A stretch of 64,000 bases of DNA from Phorcysia thermohydrogeniphila (GTDB lineage Bacteria > Aquificota > Aquificia > Desulfurobacteriales > Desulfurobacteriaceae). Location: assembly GCF_004339575.1 (NCBI RefSeq), contig NZ_SMFV01000001.1, positions 425,119 through 489,118 of the forward strand, in the 5' to 3' direction. This document shows, one piece after another, positions 26,416-38,236 of the stretch. Positions within the stretch are counted from its first letter, which is position 1, and each line of letters starts with the position of its first letter. A model generated the notes under the pieces. It did not search any database. It was not told where the DNA came from and worked only from the letters and a program-made list of their open reading frames with translations. The translations under genes and the position numbers were made by a program.

Positions 26416-26421
26416 TATACT
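26416..26421 (+). promoter_or_regulatory. Putative -10 box upstream of pilY1
   Basis: TATACT lies 34 bp before the pilY1 ATG in an A/T-rich stretch. No TTGACA-like hexamer is at the right distance. If used, it would drive the five-gene pilus run to 32964. Confidence 0.3.
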
Positions 26422-26455
26422 TTAAGGAGAAAAAAACAGTTTCAAGGTGGACAAA

Positions 26456-29400
26456 ATGAGGAGGGTTAAAAAATTTTTAAGTTTCCTCTTCTTCTTATTC
26501 CTTCCATTCTCCGCCCTTGGAGACATTATTGATGACATAGAAAACTGGTGGAAGCAACAAGATTCTTTAATAGCACAACTTCTTCTTGAAGAAGAAAATG
26601 CAACCAATCTCTGGTATAGCTCATGTAGAGACAATGTAGAGAGCGAATGTAGAAAGTGTGTAGAGAGTTCTCTCAAAGAATGTACAGAGTGCTTAGAGGA
26701 CGTTCAGAGAGAGTGTAAATCCTGCGTTGACGAATGTATAGAAGACTGCCAGAAATGTATAGAAAAGGAAGGAATTGATAAGTGCACAAATGAATGTAAC
26801 TGTCAAGATAAATGTTCTGCTGAATGCGACTACTCTCAATGTGACGAAGAGTGTAATTGCGAGTCAAATTGTCAAGAAGAGTGCAAAGACGCAGAAATGA
26901 GCAAAGACTGTGCTGGAGTGTGTTTTGGAGAAACAGCCGATTACACTGCCGTTCCTCCATTTATTCCTTATGCAGTCCCTCCCAACGTCCTCCTCGTAGT
27001 TGACAAAAGCGGCAGTATGAGGTTTGCTGCTTACTACAATTCCATCTTTGAAAACGTTCTACCCCCTTACTGTTGGTGGCTTGAATCTAACCCAGAACTC
27101 GTAGGCGAGTACGACCCCAACAAAACCTACGAGGGCTACTTTGACCCCCACAAACTTTATGAAGGAAAGGGCAAAGGGAAGAAGTGGAAAGAAACCAATA
27201 AAAAAGAGAACTGTGAGCTTTACTTAACATGCGATTACGATGGCTGGAGCTGCATATGTTATTGGGATGTGAGTAAGGCTAAAAAGAAGGGTAAGCTGGT
27301 TTGTTCAGGTAATAAGTTAAACTTTGCCTACATGACTCGGATGGACTTACTAAGATGGGCTATAACGGGTGGAAAGCCTTCTAAGTGTAAAGAAGGCAAA
27401 AAACTTAAGTCTCTAAAGGATGCCCAGAAATGCGATGCTGAGTACGTGTGCAATGGCAAAGAGTGTGAGCTTGAAACTCTCGGTATAGGTATTGGAGACG
27501 AAAGGTACGGGAAACAAGTTAAAGTTACTGTACCTTACTCAAGAATAAAAACAGCTTTAATACCTCAGCTTGAGGCAAGGGAGGAAAAGCCAAGGCTTGG
27601 ACTTATAATGTTTGCAAGCACCGTTGACGAAAAGGTTTACATAGGAGGATATCCAACGGTAGACGACGAAATTGACGAGTTTGACCCCTCAAACCCTTAC
27701 CTTTGGATAAAAGCGTACATCAACTCCGTAATTCCAGAAGGAGCTACAGCAACAGCTCCAGCCCTCTGGGAAGCTTACGACTACTTCAAGCAAAGCGACG
27801 AGCACAACTATAAGAGCGGCTTTAAAATGGCAACTTCTTCCACCCTCTACCGCGACCCGCACTACCTATGCGATGAAAATGGCAAGAACTGTCAACCTTA
27901 CCCTTGTGCTCAGGATTTTGTAATTCTCCTCTCCGATGGTAAGTGGAACACAGGTGGAACAGGCTCAGAACCTCCAGCAATGGAAGGCTGCAGCATTTAT
28001 GACGGCTACGAGAATTACTCTGCAGACCCTGTAGTTCCGTCTTACTGGATGCACACTAAGGACTTAAGAAAAGTTGAAGGGCACGACATAAAGGTCACTG
28101 CTGTTTACTCTGTCAGCATGTTTATGGATGACAAGCAGGGAGAGCTTGCCCTTGAAAACGTTGCCATGTACGGTTCTTTTGATACAACCCACGGAGATTG
28201 GCCCGACTCTCTAAAAGGTTATCCAAAGAACAGGTGTTTAGCCTGTGACTGTTGGGACTACGACTGTCAGGGAAGCCTCTGTACGCCTCTACCTTCTTCC
28301 TCTCCTGATTGGGATGCAAACGGTGATGGAGTTCCAGATACCTTCTACACAGCTTCAAACGCTGTTCTGCTTAAAGACAGCCTACTTAAAGCGATTGATG
28401 ACATAATGAAACGTTCTTCTGCTGGGAGCTCAGTTCCCGTCTTTATGAACGACCCACTTTCTGGGAGCTCCGCCTCCCCTTGCAGCTTAAAAGGCTCAAC
28501 CGTTATACATCAAGCTCTTTTCTACCCCAAGAAAGAGTTTGGAGACAATGCCGTTTCTTGGCCCGGATACCTATACGCTTGGTGGCTCTACGTTTCCTCT
28601 TCTGTACAGAACGCAAGGGAAGACACGAATAAAAACCTCGTTCTTGATGTTGAAAGTGACTACATCTTAAACTGGATTCTCAACTCCTACGGAGAGCTCA
28701 CGATAGAAGCCTACGGAAGCGACTCTAAGGGTAATCCCACAAACCTTAAGAAAGTCTACTCCTCTTTTGATGAAACCTCTCCACTTTGGGAGGCCGGTAA
28801 AAAACTTGCAGAAAGGTCGGCAGACAGCAGGAAGATATACACCGTTAGCAAGGATGGAAAGCTTGTAGAGTTTAAAGCAAGCAGGGTAGATGACTTCGCA
28901 GAACTCTTGGGCAACGGCAGTATGCTCTACCCCGATTGCCTATTGAAAGACGGAAAGCCAGACTATGCCAAGCTTGTTGAATACATAAGGGGTGAAGACT
29001 TTGACGGGTGTAGGAGCAGAAAAACTGAAGATGGAAAGGTCTGGAAACTCGGGGACATCATCAACTCATCACCAACTATTGAGAACTACGGAGACTTTAG
29101 CGTTGTATTTGTAGGCGCAAACGACGGAATGCTCCACGCCTTTAAGGTTGGATACGTTAAAGTACAAAGCGACAGTTCTCACCCGATAAAGCTTCAAAAT
29201 GACGCCGCAGATGAGGGAAGTAGTGAGCTTGGAGAGGAGCTCTGGGCCTTCATTCCAAAGAACGTCCTTCCATACCTTAGATTCTTGGCAGACCCTGACT
29301 ACAAGCACATCTACTTGGTTGACCTGAGGCCAACGGTGTTTAAAGCTGACTACGACAATGACGGGGAAGATGAAGTTGTTCTCATAGGAGGGCTAAGACT

Positions 29401-30583
29401 TGGAGGAGGTGTAGGTTGCACAGAAAGTGAATGCATCTCTCCTCCAAGTGATACCTGCTCTGATGTAGAGGACGAGTCCTGCGTTGGACTTTCCTCTTAC
29501 TTCGCCTTGGACGTTACAGACCCCACTTCCCCTAAGCTCCTGTGGGAGTTCTCCCACAAGGACCTCGGATTCTCCTACTCAGGTCCTGCACTTATCAAGA
29601 AAGGTAACGAGACAATAGTTCTCTTTGGTTCAGGTCCAACAAACTATGAAGGAACTTCCGTTAAAAGGCTCAAGTTTTTCGCCGTAAGGCTCAAAGATGG
29701 AAAGCTCTTAGAAGAAATAGACGGAAAAGTTGACAGCGCTTTCTCCGGTAGACTCTTTACGGAAGGATTTGACGCAAATAACGACGGAAACACCGACTAC
29801 GTCTTTGCTGGAATAGTTATTCAGGATGGAACAGAACAAAAAGGTGGACTTGCTATGATTGACGTAAGGGATGAGGACCCTGACGATTGGGAAGTAAAAA
29901 CCTTCTTTGTTAGAGCAATTCCTCCAGTAACTGCCAAAGTAGAAGTAATGAAGTGCTTCAACAACTACTACCTATACTTTGGAACTGGTAAATGGTTCTT
30001 CAAGATGGACAACCCATTACAAGGTATGAGAGAGAGGATTTACGGACTACCCCTTAAATGTTCAGGTAACGAGTGTGAACTAATCACGAACGTTGCCGAC
30101 GTAACCTACGGGACAGATGGTATATGCAACGACCTTAAGAACGGCGTCCTTAGAGGATGGTACTTGGAGCTTGAAGGGAACACCGAAGGCTACCTTAAAG
30201 AAAGGGTAATTTCAGATCCGACTGTAACGGATAAGAACGTAATAATCTTCTCCACCACTGAGCCAACTGCAGACGTTTGCGAATATGGAGGCCGTTCAAG
30301 AGCGTGGATACTAAACTGTGCCCTTGGAGGCAGCATAGCAGACAAGTGCTCTGAATACAGCGTTTCTTCTCTGAGTGGAACTCTACTACTTCAGCTTTCA
30401 GGAGCGAACATAGAAGAGATTTCTGTCAACTGGTCGCAAGAAAACGGAGGTTCACCACTACCAGAAGAGGGAGGAATGGCAACCGCTTGGTACAACGGTA
30501 TAACTTCAGAAAGTGCTGCTCCATTTATTTCTCCGTCGCCGACCTCTTTAGTTGGAAAACTCCTGCTTTGGCTTGAGAGGTAA
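26456..30583 (+). CDS. pilY1: PilY1/PilC-like type IV pilus adhesin with Cys-rich N-terminus
   Basis: A 1375-residue exported protein. A signal peptide (basic start, then FLSFLFFLFLPFSALG) is followed at about 58-159 by a region with about 22 cysteines in CxxC and CxxxC spacings. Next is a von Willebrand A domain with MIDAS DKSGS (about 182) and more cysteines. The PilY1 C-terminal propeller follows (ATEN-like SSPTIENYGDFSVVFVGANDG; FIPKNVLPYLRFLADP). Calcium-loop motifs DANGDGVPD (about 620), DYDNDGEDE (about 965) and DANNDGNTD (about 1105) are visible. The ATG at 26456 follows AAGGTGG. PilY1 acts in pilus biogenesis, adhesion and surface sensing. Minor pilin genes follow. Confidence 0.9.
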   Translation: MRRVKKFLSFLFFLFLPFSALGDIIDDIENWWKQQDSLIAQLLLEEENATNLWYSSCRDNVESECRKCVESSLKECTECLEDVQRECKSCVDECIEDCQKCIEKEGIDKCTNECNCQDKCSAECDYSQCDEECNCESNCQEECKDAEMSKDCAGVCFGETADYTAVPPFIPYAVPPNVLLVVDKSGSMRFAAYYNSIFENVLPPYCWWLESNPELVGEYDPNKTYEGYFDPHKLYEGKGKGKKWKETNKKENCELYLTCDYDGWSCICYWDVSKAKKKGKLVCSGNKLNFAYMTRMDLLRWAITGGKPSKCKEGKKLKSLKDAQKCDAEYVCNGKECELETLGIGIGDERYGKQVKVTVPYSRIKTALIPQLEAREEKPRLGLIMFASTVDEKVYIGGYPTVDDEIDEFDPSNPYLWIKAYINSVIPEGATATAPALWEAYDYFKQSDEHNYKSGFKMATSSTLYRDPHYLCDENGKNCQPYPCAQDFVILLSDGKWNTGGTGSEPPAMEGCSIYDGYENYSADPVVPSYWMHTKDLRKVEGHDIKVTAVYSVSMFMDDKQGELALENVAMYGSFDTTHGDWPDSLKGYPKNRCLACDCWDYDCQGSLCTPLPSSSPDWDANGDGVPDTFYTASNAVLLKDSLLKAIDDIMKRSSAGSSVPVFMNDPLSGSSASPCSLKGSTVIHQALFYPKKEFGDNAVSWPGYLYAWWLYVSSSVQNAREDTNKNLVLDVESDYILNWILNSYGELTIEAYGSDSKGNPTNLKKVYSSFDETSPLWEAGKKLAERSADSRKIYTVSKDGKLVEFKASRVDDFAELLGNGSMLYPDCLLKDGKPDYAKLVEYIRGEDFDGCRSRKTEDGKVWKLGDIINSSPTIENYGDFSVVFVGANDGMLHAFKVGYVKVQSDSSHPIKLQNDAADEGSSELGEELWAFIPKNVLPYLRFLADPDYKHIYLVDLRPTVFKADYDNDGEDEVVLIGGLRLGGGVGCTESECISPPSDTCSDVEDESCVGLSSYFALDVTDPTSPKLLWEFSHKDLGFSYSGPALIKKGNETIVLFGSGPTNYEGTSVKRLKFFAVRLKDGKLLEEIDGKVDSAFSGRLFTEGFDANNDGNTDYVFAGIVIQDGTEQKGGLAMIDVRDEDPDDWEVKTFFVRAIPPVTAKVEVMKCFNNYYLYFGTGKWFFKMDNPLQGMRERIYGLPLKCSGNECELITNVADVTYGTDGICNDLKNGVLRGWYLELEGNTEGYLKERVISDPTVTDKNVIIFSTTEPTADVCEYGGRSRAWILNCALGGSIADKCSEYSVSSLSGTLLLQLSGANIEEISVNWSQENGGSPLPEEGGMATAWYNGITSESAAPFISPSPTSLVGKLLLWLER

Positions 30584-30587
30584 AAGG

Positions 30588-31025
30588 GTGAAGAGAAAAG
30601 GGTTTACCTTAGCAGAACTCCTTGTAGTTTTTGTAGTATCCGCCATAATTTTGACTTACGGCTACAACAGCTTCAAGAAGTGGAGAGAAGCTGTCAGCAT
30701 TGAGGGGGACGTTCAAAGAATCTACACACTACTGCAAAAGGAAAGGATGAAAGCCTTCACAAACAAGCTAACCGTTGTAATTACCTGTAGCGACAAAACG
30801 TTAACGGTGGAGGAAGACGACGGAAGCGGAACGCCAAAAACTCTTACCTTAGAGCTTGAAAATAACTTCAAGGTAGATAACTCTTACCACAAGATAAAGA
30901 TAAACGAGAAAGGACTCTTCTCCATAACTGGCACAATAGTTTATGACGGAAGTTACTCCTCTTCTCCCGCTTATGACTGCGTTGTTGTAAGCAGGAACAG
31001 AATAAGAATGGAGAGGTGCTTGTGA
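30588..31025 (+). CDS. Minor pilin, FimT/GspH-like
   Basis: A 145-residue prepilin. The leader KRKG is followed by FTLAELLVVFVVSAIILTYGYN. Peptidase cleavage falls after Gly, with Glu5 present, the class III signal of type IV pilins. The C-terminal part is small and beta-rich (VVITCSDKTLTVEEDDG) like GspH/FimT. The start is GTG at 30588 after GAGAGG, 4 bp past pilY1. It overlaps the next gene by 4 bp (GTGA). Confidence 0.85.
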   Translation: MKRKGFTLAELLVVFVVSAIILTYGYNSFKKWREAVSIEGDVQRIYTLLQKERMKAFTNKLTVVITCSDKTLTVEEDDGSGTPKTLTLELENNFKVDNSYHKIKINEKGLFSITGTIVYDGSYSSSPAYDCVVVSRNRIRMERCL

Positions 31026-31462
31026 GGAAAGGTTTCACCCTTTTAGAGGTTCTTGTTGCAACGGCCATTCTGGCGATAACGCTCCTTGGACTTCTTGGTG
31101 CAATTGTGGTTTCTCAAAAAGAGAACCTTTCATCCTTAAAGAGAGAGGAAGCTACAAGGCTCTTAAAAGAAGAACTTGATTCTTTCCTCGCAAAAAACTA
31201 CGATGACGTCACTCTCCCTAATTGCCCCCCAAGTGATACAAACAGGGAAAACTTCTTAAAAACAACTTGCTCCAATAACTTGGACTCTGGAACTGACATA
31301 AGGGTTAGAATTGCAAGGAACATTAACCTTGAATTTGCAGTTTCAAGCTGTATGACAGAGGATACCACTTTAAACATAAAGACTGTTTACGTTGATGTCT
31401 GTTGGAAGAGAGCAGGAGGAAAAGAACACCTTATAGGTTCTATGGTTGTAAGGAAGGAGTGA
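31022..31462 (+). CDS. pilV: Minor pilin, PilV-like
   Basis: A 146-residue prepilin with leader RKG and FTLLEVLVATAILAITLLGLLG, the conserved Glu5 and the LLG pattern of PilV/GspI. Four cysteines lie in the C-terminal half. The start is GTG at 31022, overlapping the preceding stop; a GTG at 31016 is in frame but too close to GGAG. It shares one base with the next gene's ATG. Confidence 0.8.
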   Translation: MRKGFTLLEVLVATAILAITLLGLLGAIVVSQKENLSSLKREEATRLLKEELDSFLAKNYDDVTLPNCPPSDTNRENFLKTTCSNNLDSGTDIRVRIARNINLEFAVSSCMTEDTTLNIKTVYVDVCWKRAGGKEHLIGSMVVRKE

Positions 31463-32532
31463 TGAGAAAAGGTATCACAGTACTGGAACTTCTAATTGCC
31501 ACCGTTTTGAGCCTCGTAGTTTTAGCAGCCGTTTACTCTGCATACCTTACCCTTTTTAAAAGCTACAAGAAGGAAGGCACGGCTATAACCACCCAGATGG
31601 AAAGTACTATAGGCCTTGAAGTTTTACGTCAGGACCTTGAACACGCTGGATACGGTATAAGCAAAGATGAGACGAACTTCCCTTTAGAGGTCTTTCACCT
31701 TCCGAAGACACCTCCAAACTGTCAAGCTCCTTCTGTTCACTTGGTAATTCGCTCTACTTACAAGACTTCCGATGACGATACTCAAGGATGGGCCGTTTTA
31801 AGCTGTAACGCCGGCGATGTTCCCCACTGTTTAGCCTACTACAACTTCCCCTACTGTCCGAGAGAAAGGGCAGCAACGGAAGCTGTTCTTTTAAGACCCG
31901 ACGGAAGTTTCTTCCCTCCTCAATCGCCTACCAAAGGTGGTCACCCTCCAACGTACTTTATAGTTGACGACTCAGGGGATAGGTGTTCAAGCACAGTTTC
32001 TACCCTGCTCGCTTTTCCCATAAGCGGCTCAGGAGAATGGGAAAGGTGTGACAACACCATTGTTCCAAGCTGCCAGAACCAGTTCTGTAACGTTATTGAG
32101 TACTACTTGGATGAAGACTCTGACGCCCAGAGCCCCTACTGCGAGGGAACCTACGTCCTAAAAAGAAGGGTTGACAGAAGGGAAGAACCTTTCTTAGACT
32201 GCGTGGGAGACTTTAAGGTTGTTTACGACTGGAACGGTAGTCTGTGCGACCCGAGCGGTCAAGACCCCAACCTTCCAGCATGTCCAGTTCCCTCAAACGC
32301 TACAGAGCTGAGAAACAATTTAAAGATGGTCTACGTTTACCTTCTTCTAAGGGAAGGGAAAGAAGACAAGGACTTTAGATTCAAGTACGGAACGAGCTTC
32401 AACGTTGACGGGGTAACTTTAAACCTCCCAGTGAACTTGGACTACTACACAAAAGATGGACACGACCCCCTTAAATTTAGATGGAGGGTGGTGAAAATCG
32501 CAGTAAAACCTATGAACCTTCTAAGGTATTAA
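31462..32532 (+). CDS. pilW: Minor pilin, PilW-like
   Basis: A 356-residue prepilin, the longest in the set. The leader MRKG is followed by ITVLELLIATVLSLVVLAAVYS. Length, Glu5 and order between PilV-like and PilX-like genes match PilW. It is Cys-rich in its periplasmic part (for example PNCQAPSVHL, CSSTVSTLL, PSCQNQFCN), suggesting several disulfides. The start ATG at 31462 overlaps the preceding stop as TGATG, with AAGGAAGGAG upstream. Confidence 0.82.
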   Translation: MRKGITVLELLIATVLSLVVLAAVYSAYLTLFKSYKKEGTAITTQMESTIGLEVLRQDLEHAGYGISKDETNFPLEVFHLPKTPPNCQAPSVHLVIRSTYKTSDDDTQGWAVLSCNAGDVPHCLAYYNFPYCPRERAATEAVLLRPDGSFFPPQSPTKGGHPPTYFIVDDSGDRCSSTVSTLLAFPISGSGEWERCDNTIVPSCQNQFCNVIEYYLDEDSDAQSPYCEGTYVLKRRVDRREEPFLDCVGDFKVVYDWNGSLCDPSGQDPNLPACPVPSNATELRNNLKMVYVYLLLREGKEDKDFRFKYGTSFNVDGVTLNLPVNLDYYTKDGHDPLKFRWRVVKIAVKPMNLLRY

Positions 32533-32544
32533 GGAGCTACAGGT

Positions 32545-32942
32545 ATGTTTCGGAAAGGTCTCGTTCTAATGACCGTTGTTGTAGTATCTCTGGTAGCCCT
32601 TGCGTTTACGGGAGCTCTTTTATACCTCATAACGAGCGAGACGGGAATAAGCGGAGCAGAAAAGAGGTATACAAACGCTTTAGAAGTTGGTAAAGGGGTT
32701 TCCTCTTACATAATGCAGATTGCGACAAAGGGAGACCTTTGTTCTATGGTTGACTGCACAAAAACCGGTGAAGAGATAAGCGAAAGCGGAAGTTTTAGAT
32801 TCAAAAACGTGGGGAACTATGAAGTTGAAGCTTACCTCTTAAGGAAAGTTCCTGCAACAACTTCCCCAGAGGGGATTTATTCCTTTAAGGTAGTCGTTAA
32901 AAACAAGAACAACGAAAAGGAAAGGTCTGAAATATACTTTGT

Positions 32943-32964
<22 letters not shown>
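32545..32964 (+). CDS. pilX: Minor pilin, PilX-like
   Basis: A 139-residue protein. The N-terminus MFRKGLVLMTVVVVSLVALA is followed by a helix ending YLITSETGISGAEKRYTNAL, similar to PilX (RG...ALIVSLILLLVLTLLG, then S.E...A). Glu5 is not obvious, as in many PilX/GspK-like tip pilins. AAGGAG is upstream. It is the last gene of the pilus run. Its 3' end overlaps the convergent Uma2 gene by 22 bp. Confidence 0.75.
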
Positions 32965-35212
<2,248 letters not shown>

Positions 35213-35216
<4 letters not shown>

Positions 35217-36055
35217 ACTACCTCCAAAGAGACATCAACCCACTTTGCGGCTGTTATTATTTTACTCGTTGAAACGTAGTCTACAGGGAGCTCCCTGATT
35301 ACCCTTAACTTTTCTAAGGTTATCCCTCCCGAGAGCTCCACCTTAACAGAGGGTTTTGCCTCTTTCAGTCTCTTTACTGCTTCCTCAACACCTTTAAGCT
35401 CCCAGTTATCAAGCATAACGATGTCCACAAGGTCTATTACCTCAAGGAGCTCTGTAAGTTGTTCGTCGCTTTCCACCTCTACTTCAATCTTTGTCGTTAC
35501 AGGGATACTTTGGGCAACTCTCTTTACAGCTTCCTGAACGCCACCAAAGGCTTTAATGTGGTTGTCCTTCACCATTACAGCGTCGTAAAGACCAAAACGG
35601 TGGTTGAGAGCTCCCCCGACTCTCGTCGCGTACTTCTCCAAAAGCCTAAGTCCCGGCGTTGTCTTCCTCGTATCAAGAAGCTTAACTCTTGAGCCTTTCA
35701 GGATTTCCACGTAACGGCGGGTCTCTGTAGCTATGCCTGAAAGCTTCTGAAGGAGGTTAAGGGCCGTCCTCTCACAAGTAAGGAGGGTTTTTATGCTACC
35801 GCTAACTTTTCCTATTACGTCTCCCTTTTTAACAGGAGCTCCCTCACCGTAAAACCAAGAAAAGGAAACTCTACCGTCAAGGAGGGTAAAGACCTTCTCA
35901 AATACTGGAGCTCCACAGAGTATAAAGTCCTCGCCGGCAATGAGTTCTGCCTCGGCCTGCTTTTCGGGTAGAACTCCCGACGTTAAATCTCCTATAATTC
36001 CTAAGTCTTCTTCAAGGAAGGATAGGATTAACTTTCTCAAGTAAAGGTCGTTCAT
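35213..36055 (-). CDS. nadC: Nicotinate-nucleotide pyrophosphorylase (carboxylating)
   Basis: Quinolinate phosphoribosyltransferase making NaMN in NAD synthesis. It has 280 residues. Motifs seen are LEEDLGIIGDLTS, TALNLLQKLSGIAT, LDTRKTTPGLR, YDAVMVKDNHIK, VDIVMLDN and ELSGGIT. The ATG at 36055 has TAGGAGG 5 nt upstream and begins at the conserved N-terminus. Longer readings run back into the divergent pgsA gene and are rejected. It starts only 25 bp from the pgsA start on the other strand. Confidence 0.95.
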
Positions 36056-36080
36056 CCAGCCTCCTACGGAGAGGAATAGA

Positions 36081-36632
36081 ATGGTAAATCTACCGAACCT
36101 GATAACGTTATTTAGAGCCTTCCTCGTTCCAGTTTTCATTATGGCCGTTTTCTACAGGAATTTCAAGCTGGCACTTGCGGTTTTCTTGGTTGCCTCAGTG
36201 AGCGACGCCCTTGACGGCTTCCTCGCAAGGAGGTTAAATCAAGTAACAACCCTTGGCGTTATCTTAGACCCTATTGCAGATAAAGCCCTCATAAATTCGG
36301 GTTTCATACTCCTTTCGTACGTTGACAGGATAATACCTGTATGGCTCACCGTTTTGGTCATAAGCAGGGACATTCTGATTTTAGTTGGCGGATGGCTTTT
36401 AACGGCCTTTGGGAAAATAAACAAGATAAGGCCGACTTTGGTTGGAAAGTTAACTGCATTTTCGCAATTCTTTACAATCTTTCTAACGCTGCTTAACTTG
36501 AATTTTAAGGTTTGTTTGAGTAGTTGTATTATGACAGCTTACGCTATAACTGCCTGCTTGACAGTTATCTCCGCTGTTAGCTACAGCGCCCGAGGAATCA
36601 GGGAGCTAAATAGTGAGAAGATATCTCAGTGA
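36081..36632 (+). CDS. pgsA: CDP-diacylglycerol-glycerol-3-phosphate phosphatidyltransferase
   Basis: Membrane enzyme making phosphatidylglycerophosphate. It has 183 residues and several spans, beginning NLPNLITLFRAFLVPVF. The CDP-alcohol phosphotransferase motif is intact (DALDGFLARR, eight residues later G, then DPIADK). The family also contains other CDP-alcohol enzymes, but length and start favour PgsA. The ATG follows GGAGAGG. It overlaps the next gene by 20 bp. Confidence 0.88.
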   Translation: MVNLPNLITLFRAFLVPVFIMAVFYRNFKLALAVFLVASVSDALDGFLARRLNQVTTLGVILDPIADKALINSGFILLSYVDRIIPVWLTVLVISRDILILVGGWLLTAFGKINKIRPTLVGKLTAFSQFFTIFLTLLNLNFKVCLSSCIMTAYAITACLTVISAVSYSARGIRELNSEKISQ

Positions 36633-37674
36633 GCTTTACTTTTTAGTAACTCTCCTGATACTCATAGCGTCCCTATTTTTTATGAAGCCGGCCGTTATGC
36701 CCTTTTTTCTCGGTTCCGCACTTGCCTACGTTTCCTATCCCCTCTTTGAACTCTACTGCCGCCTTACAGAGTGCAGGAGAAGGGTAGCCGCTATTCTAAC
36801 GCTCCTTTCCATACTCCTAATACTGGCAGTTGTCCTCTTCGTTGTCCTGCCTACCGTCATATCTCAGGTTCAGAGCTTTATAAACTTCCTTCCTCAGCTT
36901 GTTAAAAAACTTGACGCCTTTATTTACAAGTTCCTCGGAGAACACTTCTTCAAGAAGATGAACTTTGACGCATCCACCTTTCAGGCTATTGTGAGGAGCG
37001 CCTATCTGCAGCTTGGGGAGCTCCCCGTCGGCAACATCGTCCAGCGCCTATTCTCAGGCGTTTTCTCAGTCATAAGCGTCCTGATTAACCTTGTATTAGT
37101 TCCACTCATCACCTACTACCTCCTCGTAAACGCTAAGAAGATAAAGGAAACTTACCTCCTCGTAGCCCCCACCTCCATTAGAGAAGAACTCCGAGTCCTA
37201 ATAGACAAAGTCCACGGGGCTCTCTCAAGTTACCTTATAGGACAGATGCTTGTAGCAACTTTTGTAGGAATCTACATAGCAGTCGGTCTCTACTTCGTCG
37301 GAATTAAGTACGCCCTGCTCATAGGCTTTGTAGCTGGTATCCTAAACATGATTCCTTACGTTGGATTCTTCTCCGGCTTAATCCCCTCCGTTCTTCTTGC
37401 TATCCTTGACAACGGAGACCTTGCCTACGTAATAGGCGTATTAATAGTATTCCTCACAGAGGTCGGCATAGAGAACCTCATCTACCCAATAGTCATGAGC
37501 CGAACCACGGGCGTTAACCCGCTACTCGTGCTGCTATCTATCTTCATTGGCGGGTACTTGGGTGGCTTCTTGGGAATCGTTATCGCCGTTCCCGTAGCCG
37601 TTATGGTAGTTCCAGTATTTGAGAGCTTTATTGAGAAGAAGGAGAACTTCCTTGCTGGTGGGGATAACGGGTAA
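36613..37674 (+). CDS. AI-2E family (PerM-type) membrane transporter
   Basis: A 353-residue polytopic protein with the layout of the AI-2E/UPF0118 family. It has an N-terminal pair of spans, the PTVISQVQSFINFLPQLVKKL periplasmic-like helix region, and C-terminal spans with GFVAGILNMIPYVGFFSGLIP and SIFIGGYLGGFLGIVIAVPVA. Members export AI-2 or act in Na+/H+ exchange; the substrate here is unknown. The start is GTG at 36613 inside pgsA, and the 3' end overlaps coaE by 23 bp. Confidence 0.85.
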   Translation: MRRYLSELYFLVTLLILIASLFFMKPAVMPFFLGSALAYVSYPLFELYCRLTECRRRVAAILTLLSILLILAVVLFVVLPTVISQVQSFINFLPQLVKKLDAFIYKFLGEHFFKKMNFDASTFQAIVRSAYLQLGELPVGNIVQRLFSGVFSVISVLINLVLVPLITYYLLVNAKKIKETYLLVAPTSIREELRVLIDKVHGALSSYLIGQMLVATFVGIYIAVGLYFVGIKYALLIGFVAGILNMIPYVGFFSGLIPSVLLAILDNGDLAYVIGVLIVFLTEVGIENLIYPIVMSRTTGVNPLLVLLSIFIGGYLGGFLGIVIAVPVAVMVVPVFESFIEKKENFLAGGDNG

Positions 37675-38236
37675 CATAGGAGCTGGCAAGTCAACGGTCT
37701 CTAACTTTTTAAGGGCTATGGGATATCACGTCTTTAACGCTGACTTCATCGCTAAAAGACTACTGCTTAAAGGTTTTCCAGCTTACAACAAAGTAGTAGA
37801 AGCCTTCGGAAAGGGGGTTCTTAGAGAAGACGGAGAGATAGATACCAAAAAGCTCGGGGAAATCGTCTTTTCAAGTAGGGAAAAGTTAAACCTTTTAACG
37901 TCAATAACACATCCCTTGGTACTCAGAGAAATTGGAGCCATAAGGGAACTCTACAAGGAAGACTTGGCCTTTTTAGAAGCTGCTGTTCTTTTTGAGTATA
38001 GGTGGGAAAAGCATTTTGACAAAATAGTAACAGTCTTTGCCTACAGGGGACAGAGGTTACTCCGTGCCGCCAAGAGGTTCGGCTTAAAAGAAGCTATAAG
38101 AAGGGATAAGTTCCAGCTCCCCTACTCAGAAAAGCTCAGAAAGACAGACTACCTTATCTGTAACACCAAGGATATGTTACATTTAAGGCTCCAAGTTGAG
38201 GAGCTCGTGAAAGCACTGGAGGAAACGTGCGGATAG
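37652..38236 (+). CDS. coaE: Dephospho-CoA kinase
   Basis: Last step of coenzyme A synthesis. It has 194 residues from a TTG at 37652 that has AAGGAG 7 nt upstream, reading LVGITGNIGAGKSTVSNFL. The P-loop (GNIGAGKST), the FNADFIAKRLL segment, the ITHPLV motif and EAAVLFE are all seen. Longer frames add only basic residues from within the permease gene and are rejected. It overlaps ymdB by 10 bp. Confidence 0.9.
   Translation: MLVGITGNIGAGKSTVSNFLRAMGYHVFNADFIAKRLLLKGFPAYNKVVEAFGKGVLREDGEIDTKKLGEIVFSSREKLNLLTSITHPLVLREIGAIRELYKEDLAFLEAAVLFEYRWEKHFDKIVTVFAYRGQRLLRAAKRFGLKEAIRRDKFQLPYSEKLRKTDYLICNTKDMLHLRLQVEELVKALEETCG

Noticed and set aside
26630-26930. Repetitive TGT/TGC-containing DNA suggesting a tandem repeat or CRISPR-like array
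   Set aside because: The periodicity is that of Cys codons in the PilY1 N-terminus; there are no identical repeats or spacers.
36056-36139. N-terminal extension of nadC into pgsA
   Set aside because: The ATG at 36055 has a strong ribosome site and begins at the conserved NadC start; the extension is pgsA antisense.
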